A DNA stretch of 64,000 nucleotides from Gimesia benthica (GTDB lineage: Bacteria > Planctomycetota > Planctomycetia > Planctomycetales > Planctomycetaceae): NCBI RefSeq assembly GCF_009720525.1, contig NZ_CP043930.1, forward strand, positions 6,708,001 through 6,772,000, in the 5' to 3' direction. Shown one piece after another: positions 56,927 to 64,000 of the stretch. Below the pieces are notes generated by a model. It did not search any database. It was not told the origin of the DNA and was given only the letters and a program-made list of their open reading frames with translations. Numbering within the stretch: position 1 is the stretch's first letter; every line of letters starts with the position of its first letter. The position numbers were made by a program, and so were the translations under genes.

Positions 56927-59900
56927 ATGAAGAGCCTCAAGAGATTATTTGGCCGCAACTCTACTCGCAAATTCAAGCGTCGTTTACCTTTTCGGATGTC
57001 TCGTCCGATTGGATATGCCAGCCACGTTGAACGTCTGGAGGACCGGACTCTGCTGGCGAGCAACATCCTGGCGTCGCTGGAGAGTTCAGTAAACCAGCCA
57101 AATGATTCGACTGAACTGCTGCTGACGGTTGGTGCCGGCAGCTCGCCGACTTTGGGATTTGAGGTTCATGCCTCTCCCGGCTCTGCATTCAATCCGGCTG
57201 CGGTCCAGATTCTGGATGCGAACACCAATGCTGTGGTTCCGCTGCAACTGGCTGAACACGATCATGCTGGCACGTCCAGCTCACTGGTCCTGGCCACACT
57301 GGCTCCTGGTGACTACTCGATCTTCGTCCAGGGCCAGACAGCAGCCACCGGTAATTTCACCATCGACATCTTTATGCCGGGTGACTCCGACGGCAGTGGC
57401 TCTGTCAGTGATACTGAATATCAGCAGGCTCTGGCTGCTTCTTACCAGCATCTGTTTGGATTTAATCATTTCACTTCGCAGATGATTCTATCGATGGGTC
57501 TGAATCCGAATCAGAACTATTACTCTGAAGAGCAGGACAGTGACAAAGATGGTGACATCGACAACTACGACCTGCAGATGATGAACAACAACCGCAACGT
57601 ACCTGCGGTGCAACTGGAACTGATTGGGGATCAGGATGCGCCGGCAGTGGTAGCCGGCCTGCAGACGGATTCCGGAATTTCCAATTCGGACGGCATCACC
57701 AACGATCTGACGATTGTCGGTACCGTTTCTGACGAAAGCCTGATTACCCAGTTCAAAGTCGCCCTGGATGGGGGCAGCTATGTGGATATCTTCGGGCTGC
57801 TGTCTGGCGGCTCCAGCGGTGGTTCTTTCACACTGTCACGCAGCTGGCTGGAAACCAACCTGAATGGTGGTGGTTCGCTGGAAGGGGGCACTCACACGCT
57901 GCACTTCATGACTGTGGATGAACATGCCAATGTCAGCCCGGCTGGTGCCTTCAATGTCAATTTTGAACTGGATACGATTGCACCTACCTTAGCGACTCCG
58001 GTCGGGAACCAGACACTCAACGAAGATTTCGGCAGCTTCAACCTGGGCCCCTTCACTGATTTCTTTAACCAGAACGGGGGAACCCCGCTCAGCTACAGTG
58101 TTGATTCCATTACCAATGCCATTGTCAATTTTGATTTCGCCACAGACGAACTCATTTTGACTTCCCGGCAGGATGTGAACGGATCGGCCGACATTGTCAT
58201 TCAGGCCATCGACGTCGCCGGGAATGCTGTGCTGTCGAATACGTTCACTGTGACAGTCAATGCACTTAATGACGCCCCGGTAGCTGTCGACGACAGTTTC
58301 AGCACAGATGAAGAAACAGTCCTTAATGGTGCCAGCAATGTGCTCGCTGCAAACCCTACGACAGCTGATTCCGATGTTGAGAACAATACGCTGACCGTAA
58401 CGGAAGTCAACGGGGTGGCAGGTGACGTCGGCAATCAGATTGCACTCGGTTCCGGTGCGTTACTGACACTGAATTCCGATGGTACGTTCACCTATGATCC
58501 TACTGGCGTGTTTAACTATCTGGCAGTCGGAGAATCAGCGACGGAAAGCTTTACCTACACCATCGACGATGGAACCGGGCTGCTGGTTACCTCGGATACC
58601 GCGACCGTCACGATTACGATTCACGGCGTGAACGATCCTCCGGTCGCTGCTGACGATGACTTTACTATCACTCAGAACGAAACCCTGAGCATGAATCACC
58701 ACAGTGTGATCAGCAGTAACGGCAATGGTGTGGACTACGATCCCGATAGTAGCGACAGTATTGAGGTAACGGCCGTCAATGGTAGCGCAGCCAATGTGGG
58801 TAATGAGGTTGTGCTGGCTTCCGGTGCATCGTTGACACTGTTCAGCGGTGGGTTTATTTCTTACCGCCCTGAGGGGGCCTTTGACTATCTGGCTCTGGGT
58901 GAGACCGCGACCGAAACCTTTACCTACACCCTCAGCGATGGGAACGGCGGCACCGATACTGCGACCGTAACGATCAAGATCACCGGTTTGAATGATGATC
59001 CTGTCGCCAATCCCAATACAATTCTGACGGTAGGCGCAGATGAAGATAATCCTGTAATCGTTCCCGCCGGGGCGATTTTTGAATTTGCCACTGATGCGGA
59101 AAACGATTCCCTGCTGATAACGGAAATCAATGGCGCTGTCGGGAATGTGGGGGCTACTATTTCCATCGGACTCGGAGGATTGCTGACTGCGAATGCAGAC
59201 GGCAGTTTCACCTTTGACCCGAACGATAGCTATGACTTTCTAGCTGTTGGTGAATCTTACGACGAAGCATTTACGTATAAAATCTCTGATGGCAACGGTG
59301 GTACGGATGGAGGCACCTACACCATCAGGATTCATGGCATTAACGACGCCCCGATCGCCGCCGACGAAGGCATTGCAGCGACCGAAGATGGTGGTACGGT
59401 ATCCACGAGCGTGCTGGCCGATGATGTGGACAGTGACGACGACGCCAACAGCCTGGTCTATGCGATCACCGCACAACCCAGCGAAGGAAGTGCTTCTTCC
59501 AACGGAGATGGCAGTTTCACCTTCAATCCGGGGACTGACTTCCAGGACCTGGCCTTGGGCGAAACCCGTCAGGTGACCTTCACCTACACCGCCACCGATT
59601 CAAATAGTGCCGTAAGTAATACGGGAACCGTGACCGTGACCGTAACCGGCGTGAACGATGATCCAACGGCCGCCGACGAAGGTATTGCCGCGACTGAAGA
59701 TGGTGGTGCGGTATCCACGAGCGTGCTGGCCGACGATGTGGACAGTGACGACGACGCGAACAGCCTGGTCTATGCAATCACCGCTCAGCCGAGTGAAGGA
59801 AGTGCTTCCTCCAATGGTGACGGGAGCTTCACCTTCAATCCGGGGACTGACTTCCAGGACCTGGCCTTGGGCGAAACCCGTCAGGTGACCTTCACCTACA

Positions 59901-62900
59901 CCGCCACCGATTCAAATAGTGCGGTGAGTAATACGGGCACCGTGACGGTGACCGTGACCGGCGTGAACGATGATCCGACGGCTGCCGACGAAGGCATCGC
60001 GGCGACCGAAGACGGTGGTGCGGTATCCACGAGCGTGCTGGCCGATGATGTGGACAGCGACGATGATGCCAACAGCCTGGTCTATACAATCACCGCTCAG
60101 CCGAGTGAAGGAACTGCTTCTTCAAACGGAGATGGCAGTTTCACCTTCAATCCGGGGACTGACTTCCAGGACCTGGCCTTGGGCGAAACCCGCCAGGTGA
60201 CCTTCACTTACACCGCCACTGACCAGCACAGTGCTGTGAGCAACACGGGCACCGTGACCGTGACCGTCACCGGCGTGAACGATGATCCGACCGCCGCCGA
60301 TGTGGGTATTGCTGCGACCGAAGATGGCGTCACCGTGGATGGCAACTTCGACGGGGATGACGTGGATTCGGATGATACACCAGCGAGCCTGACTTACGCG
60401 ATTACGAGCACTCCCTCGGAAGGTTCTGTGATCAATAACAGTGACGGCAGTTTCACCTTCAATCCGGAAACTGACTTCCAGGACCTGGCTGTGGGCGAAA
60501 CCCGCCAGGTGACCTTCACCTACACCGCCACTGACCAGCACAGTGGTGTGAGCAACACGGGCACCGTGACGGTAACCGTGACCGGCGTGAACGATGATCC
60601 GACGGCCGCCGACGAAGGCATCGCGGCGACCGAAGACGGTGGTGCGGTATCCACGAGCGTGCTGGCCGATGATGTGGACAGTGACGACGACGCGAACAGC
60701 CTGGTCTATGCGATCACCGCTCAGCCGAGTGAAGGAACTGCTTCTTCCAACGGAGATGGCAGCTTCACCTTCAATCCGGGGACTGACTTCCAGGACCTGG
60801 CCGTTGGTGAAACCCGCCAGGTGACCTTCACCTACACCGCCACCGATTCAAATAGTGCCGTAAGTAATACGGGAACAGTCACGGTCACCGTAACCGGCGT
60901 GAACGATGATCCGACGGCAGCCGACGAAGGTATTGCCGCGACTGAAGATGGTGGTGCGGTATCCACGAGCGTGCTGGCCGACGATGTGGACAGCGACGAC
61001 GACGCGAACAGCCTGGTCTATGCGATCACCGCTCAGCCGAGTGAAGGAAGTGCTTCCTCCAATGGTGACGGGAGCTTCACCTTCAATCCGGGGACTGACT
61101 TCCAGGACCTGGCCGTCGGTGAAACCCGCCAGGTGACCTTCACTTACACTGCCACCGATTCAAATAGTGCCGTAAGTAATACGGGCACAGTCACGGTCAC
61201 CGTAACCGGCGTGAACGATGATCCAACGGCCGCCGACGAAGGTATTGCGGCGACTGAAGACGGTGGTGCGGTATCCACGAGCGTGCTGGCCGATGATGTG
61301 GACAGTGACGACGACGCCAACAGCCTGGTCTATGCAATCACCGCACAACCCAGTGAAGGAAGTGCTTCTTCAAACGGAGACGGCAGCTTCACCTTCAATC
61401 CGGGGACTGACTTCCAGGACCTGGCCTTGGGCGAAACCCGCCAGGTGACCTTCACCTATACCGCCACTGACCAGCACAGTGGTGTGAGCAGCACGGGAAC
61501 CGTGACGGTGACCGTAACCGGCGTGAACGATGATCCGACCGCCGCCGACGAAGGTATTGCCGCGACTGAAGATGGTGGTACGGTATCCACGAGCGTGCTG
61601 ACCGACGATGTGGACAGTGACGACGACGCGAACAGCCTGGTCTATACAATCACCGCTCAGCCGAGTGAAGGAACTGCTTCTTCCAACGGAGACGGCAGTT
61701 TTACCTTCAATCCGGGAACTGACTTCCAGGATCTGGCTGTGGGCGAAACCCGCCAGGTGACCTTCACCTATACTGCCACCGATCAGCACAGTGCTGTGAG
61801 CAACACGGGGACCGTGACAGTTACCGTAACTGGAGTCAATGACCTCCCCATCGCTCAAAATGACGATTTTGATGTCAACAAGGAAATCGTCTTTAATGGG
61901 AACGTATTCGCCAATAATGGTAACGGCATTGACAGTGACCCGGATACGAATGACACCTTCGATGTGATCGAAGTCAATGGTGTCTCCGGTGATGTCGGTG
62001 CTCAGATTACGCTGGCCTCAGGTGCATTGCTGACATTGAATCAGGACGGTACTTTCAGCTACGACCCGACTACCAGTGCGACTTTCCAGGCACTGACCGG
62101 GACTGACACAGCCACGGAAACATTTACATATACAATTGAAGATGAGTCCGCGGCAGTAAGTTCCGCATCAGTGAAGTTCACTGTTTCTGCCAATCAGTTA
62201 CCGATCGCCAATCCGGATGCCGCTTCAACTGATGAAGAAACACCTATTCTGAATATTGATGTTTTAGGGAATGATACGGACCCGGATCAGATTACTGATC
62301 CGCCAACCGTAGTCAATTTGCCCAGCTTGACTTCAAATGGTGGGGCCGCGCTGACTCTGAATCTCGACGGGACCATTAACTACGATCCGACGGGAGCATT
62401 CGACTCTCTGGCCGCCGGGGAAATGGTAGTTGATACATTTACCTACACACTGGAAGATGAACGTGGTGGTCAGTCAATAGGGACCGTGTCGGTCACGGTG
62501 ACTGGCGTGAACGATGATCCAACGGCCGCCGACGAAGGCATCGCGGCGACCGAAGGCGGTGGTGCGGTATCCACGAGCGTGCTGGCCGATGATGTGGACA
62601 GCGACGACGACGCGAACAGCCTGGTCTATGCGATCACCGCACAACCGAGTGAAGGAAGTGCTTCTTCCAACGGAGACGGCAGCTTTACCTTCAATCCGGG
62701 GACTGACTTCCAGGACCTGGCTGTGGGCGAAACCCGCCAGGTGACCTTCACCTACACCGCTACCGATTCAAATAGTGCGGTGAGCAATACGGGCACCGTG
62801 ACGGTGACCGTCACCGGCGTGAACGATGATCCGACCGCCGCCGACGTGGGTATTGCTGCGACCGAAGATGGCGTCACCGTGGATGGCAACTTCGACGGGG

Positions 62901-64000
62901 ATGACGTGGATTCGGATGATACACCAGCGAGCCTGACTTACGCGATTACGAGCACTCCCTCGGAAGGTTCTGTGATCAATAACAGTGACGGCAGTTTCAC
63001 CTTCAATCCGGAAACTGACTTCCAGGACCTGGCTGTGGGCGAAACCCGCCAGGTGACCTTCACCTACACCGCCACCGACTCAAATAGTGGTGTGAGCAAC
63101 ACGGGCACCGTGACCGTGACCGTGACCGGCGTGAACGATGATCCGACGGCTGCCGACGAAGGCATCGCGGCGACCGAAGGCGGTGGTGCGGTATCCACGA
63201 GCGTGCTGGCCGATGATGTGGACAGTGACGACGACGCCAACAGCCTGGTCTATGCAATCACCGCACAACCCAGTGAAGGAAGTGCTTTTTCCAACGGAGA
63301 CGGCAGTTTCACCTTCAATCCGGGGACTGACTTCCAGGACCTGGCTGTGGGCGAAACCCGCCAGGTGACCTTCACCTACACCGCCACTGACCAGCACAGT
63401 GGTGTGAGCAACACGGGCACCGTGACCGTGACCGTGACCGGCGTGAACGATGATCCGACGGCTGCCGACGAAGGCATCGCGGCGACCGAAGGCGGTGGTG
63501 CGGTATCCACGAGCGTGCTGGCCGATGATGTGGACAGCGACGACGACGCGAACAGCCTGGTCTATGCAATCACCGCTCAGCCGAGTGAAGGAAGTGCTTC
63601 CTCCAATGGTGACGGGAGCTTCACCTTCAATCCGGGGACTGACTTCCAGGACCTGGCCTTGGGCGAAACCCGTCAGGTGACCTTCACCTACACCGCCACC
63701 GATTCAAATAGTGCGGTGAGTAATACGGGCACCGTGACGGTGACCGTGACCGGCGTGAACGATGATCCGACGGCTGCCGACGAAGGCATCGCGGCGACCG
63801 AAGACGGTGGTGCGGTATCCACGAGCGTGCTGGCCGATGATGTGGACAGCGACGATGATGCCAACAGCCTGGTCTATACAATCACCGCTCAGCCGAGTGA
63901 AGGAACTGCTTCTTCCAACGGAGATGGCAGTTTCACCTTCAATCCGGGGACTGACTTCCAGGACCTGGCCTTGGGCGAAACCCGCCAGGTGACCTTCACT
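56927..64000 (+). CDS. giant surface protein with tandem cadherin-like repeats (3' end beyond the window)
   Basis: One uninterrupted frame of 2358 codons runs from ATG 56927 to the edge without a stop. The basic N-terminus leads to 'HVERLEDRTLLAS', the LExRxLL-type motif that starts many very large planctomycete proteins. Two EF-hand/dockerin-like loops follow ('PGDSDGSGSVSDTE', 'DSDKDGDIDNYD', about 150-225). Beta-domains come next, then at least 18 repeats of the 'NDxPxAxDDxxxTxEDxxxxxxVLANDxDxD' tandem-95/cadherin-like kind, rich in Asp for calcium. It is probably an exported adhesin or surface-layer component. Automated gene calls can miss it because it has no stop here. Confidence 0.9.
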   Translation, partial: MKSLKRLFGRNSTRKFKRRLPFRMSRPIGYASHVERLEDRTLLASNILASLESSVNQPNDSTELLLTVGAGSSPTLGFEVHASPGSAFNPAAVQILDANTNAVVPLQLAEHDHAGTSSSLVLATLAPGDYSIFVQGQTAATGNFTIDIFMPGDSDGSGSVSDTEYQQALAASYQHLFGFNHFTSQMILSMGLNPNQNYYSEEQDSDKDGDIDNYDLQMMNNNRNVPAVQLELIGDQDAPAVVAGLQTDSGISNSDGITNDLTIVGTVSDESLITQFKVALDGGSYVDIFGLLSGGSSGGSFTLSRSWLETNLNGGGSLEGGTHTLHFMTVDEHANVSPAGAFNVNFELDTIAPTLATPVGNQTLNEDFGSFNLGPFTDFFNQNGGTPLSYSVDSITNAIVNFDFATDELILTSRQDVNGSADIVIQAIDVAGNAVLSNTFTVTVNALNDAPVAVDDSFSTDEETVLNGASNVLAANPTTADSDVENNTLTVTEVNGVAGDVGNQIALGSGALLTLNSDGTFTYDPTGVFNYLAVGESATESFTYTIDDGTGLLVTSDTATVTITIHGVNDPPVAADDDFTITQNETLSMNHHSVISSNGNGVDYDPDSSDSIEVTAVNGSAANVGNEVVLASGASLTLFSGGFISYRPEGAFDYLALGETATETFTYTLSDGNGGTDTATVTIKITGLNDDPVANPNTILTVGADEDNPVIVPAGAIFEFATDAENDSLLITEINGAVGNVGATISIGLGGLLTANADGSFTFDPNDSYDFLAVGESYDEAFTYKISDGNGGTDGGTYTIRIHGINDAPIAADEGIAATEDGGTVSTSVLADDVDSDDDANSLVYAITAQPSEGSASSNGDGSFTFNPGTDFQDLALGETRQVTFTYTATDSNSAVSNTGTVTVTVTGVNDDPTAADEGIAATEDGGAVSTSVLADDVDSDDDANSLVYAITAQPSEGSASSNGDGSFTFNPGTDFQDLALGETRQVTFTYTATDSNSAVSNTGTVTVTVTGVNDDPTAADEGIAATEDGGAVSTSVLADDVDSDDDANSLVYTITAQPSEGTASSNGDGSFTFNPGTDFQDLALGETRQVTFTYTATDQHSAVSNTGTVTVTVTGVNDDPTAADVGIAATEDGVTVDGNFDGDDVDSDDTPASLTYAITSTPSEGSVINNSDGSFTFNPETDFQDLAVGETRQVTFTYTATDQHSGVSNTGTVTVTVTGVNDDPTAADEGIAATEDGGAVSTSVLADDVDSDDDANSLVYAITAQPSEGTASSNGDGSFTFNPGTDFQDLAVGETRQVTFTYTATDSNSAVSNTGTVTVTVTGVNDDPTAADEGIAATEDGGAVSTSVLADDVDSDDDANSLVYAITAQPSEGSASSNGDGSFTFNPGTDFQDLAVGETRQVTFTYTATDSNSAVSNTGTVTVTVTGVNDDPTAADEGIAATEDGGAVSTSVLADDVDSDDDANSLVYAITAQPSEGSASSNGDGSFTFNPGTDFQDLALGETRQVTFTYTATDQHSGVSSTGTVTVTVTGVNDDPTAADEGIAATEDGGTVSTSVLTDDVDSDDDANSLVYTITAQPSEGTASSNGDGSFTFNPGTDFQDLAVGETRQVTFTYTATDQHSAVSNTGTVTVTVTGVNDLPIAQNDDFDVNKEIVFNGNVFANNGNGIDSDPDTNDTFDVIEVNGVSGDVGAQITLASGALLTLNQDGTFSYDPTTSATFQALTGTDTATETFTYTIEDESAAVSSASVKFTVSANQLPIANPDAASTDEETPILNIDVLGNDTDPDQITDPPTVVNLPSLTSNGGAALTLNLDGTINYDPTGAFDSLAAGEMVVDTFTYTLEDERGGQSIGTVSVTVTGVNDDPTAADEGIAATEGGGAVSTSVLADDVDSDDDANSLVYAITAQPSEGSASSNGDGSFTFNPGTDFQDLAVGETRQVTFTYTATDSNSAVSNTGTVTVTVTGVNDDPTAADVGIAATEDGVTVDGNFDGDDVDSDDTPASLTYAITSTPSEGSVINNSDGSFTFNPETDFQDLAVGETRQVTFTYTATDSNSGVSNTGTVTVTVTGVNDDPTAADEGIAATEGGGAVSTSVLADDVDSDDDANSLVYAITAQPSEGSAFSNGDGSFTFNPGTDFQDLAVGETRQVTFTYTATDQHSGVSNTGTVTVTVTGVNDDPTAADEGIAATEGGGAVSTSVLADDVDSDDDANSLVYAITAQPSEGSASSNGDGSFTFNPGTDFQDLALGETRQVTFTYTATDSNSAVSNTGTVTVTVTGVNDDPTAADEGIAATEDGGAVSTSVLADDVDSDDDANSLVYTITAQPSEGTASSNGDGSFTFNPGTDFQDLALGETRQVTFT
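58268..59338 (+). repeat. three longer cadherin-like repeats
   Basis: Units begin with Asn-Asp-x-Pro at 58268, 58631 and 58991. They are 121, 120 and 117 codons long and differ from each other much more than the later 312-bp units do. Confidence 0.85.
59339..61834 (+). repeat. eight 312-bp tandem repeats (104 codons each)
   Basis: Units start at 59339, 59651, 59963, 60275, 60587, 60899, 61211 and 61523, always in the same frame. The unit at 60275 is a different sequence type ('ADVGIAATEDGVTVDGNFDG'). The others share most codons, and differences such as 'DSNSAVS' and 'DQHSAVS' are shuffled among them. Confidence 0.95.
61835..62506 (+). repeat. two divergent repeats that interrupt the 312-bp array
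   Basis: Asn-x-x-Pro starts lie at 61838 and 62192. These units resemble the older repeats at 58268-59338 more than the neighbouring 312-bp units. Confidence 0.85.
62507..64000 (+). repeat. second array of 312-bp repeats, cut by the window edge
   Basis: Units start at 62507, 62819, 63131, 63443 and 63755; the last is incomplete. The unit at 62819 is nearly identical to the odd unit at 60275. 63539-64000 matches 59747-60208 with one mismatch. Confidence 0.95.

Noticed and set aside
59247-63992. Many small frames of 60-160 codons on both strands that recur every 312 bases
   Set aside because: They are by-products of the 312-bp repeat read in the wrong frames. The true frame is the one continuous from 56927.
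59339-64000. Possible CRISPR array because of regular repeats
   Set aside because: Units are 312 bases without short repeat/spacer alternation and are protein-coding in phase.

Overview
The window looks like a chromosomal segment of a marine planctomycete, most like Gimesia (formerly Planctomyces maris). This is inferred from gene content, not from a database match. The pointers are four secreted type I sulfatases, Gfo/Idh/MocA oxidoreductases (one with a Tat leader), PQQ-type beta-propeller proteins, a DUF1559-free set of small secreted proteins, an OmpL-like porin, a giant surface protein with an N-terminal LExRxLL-type motif, and the gene order polA-coaE-rho, which as I recall is also found in Chlamydia. 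No rRNA, tRNA, CRISPR array, insertion sequence or prophage gene was recognised.

Layout. 0-11 kb: a small lipoprotein, a secreted protein of unknown function, a beta-propeller protein, a NatA ATPase overlapping a NatB permease that is fused to a CPBP (CAAX-protease-like) domain, a sulfatase, dinB and a Tat-exported oxidoreductase. 11-20 kb: an RNase Z-like hydrolase, a second oxidoreductase, csrA behind a structured leader, acylphosphatase, and a probable operon of an ABC-2 permease, an ABC exporter-like protein with a ruined ATPase site and a stand-alone alarmone-hydrolase-like HD protein. 19-31 kb: two tail-to-tail sulfatases, nfo, a proline/glutamine-rich lipoprotein, a PilZ protein, an MMPL/RND transporter and a thioester-reductase-like dehydrogenase. 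30-37 kb (minus strand): the information-processing run polA, coaE, rho, ribH, nusB. 37-49 kb: a coiled-coil membrane protein, a DEAD-box helicase, an S9 peptidase, a sulfatase with an unusual active-site motif, a DUF2203 protein, trpD, a secreted scaffold protein paired with a beta-propeller protein, and crcB. 49-57 kb: a TIGR03546/TIGR03545 pair, a catalytically degenerate M24 fold, a CDF metal transporter and a porin.

From 56927 to the right edge there is one open frame of 2358 codons with no stop. It encodes a giant surface protein with an LEDRTLLA-type N-terminus, EF-hand/dockerin-like loops and at least 18 tandem cadherin-like (tandem-95 type) repeats. Thirteen of these are 312-bp units, and a 462-bp stretch recurs 3792 bp away with one mismatch, which points to recent duplication or gene conversion. 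The small ORFs that recur every 312 bp in other frames are by-products of this repeat.

The points most worth a second look are the degenerate ABC protein and its operon, the M24 protein in which all five metal ligands appear replaced, the csrA leader with a near-consensus CsrA site, the NatB-CPBP fusion, and the repeat evolution in the giant gene.
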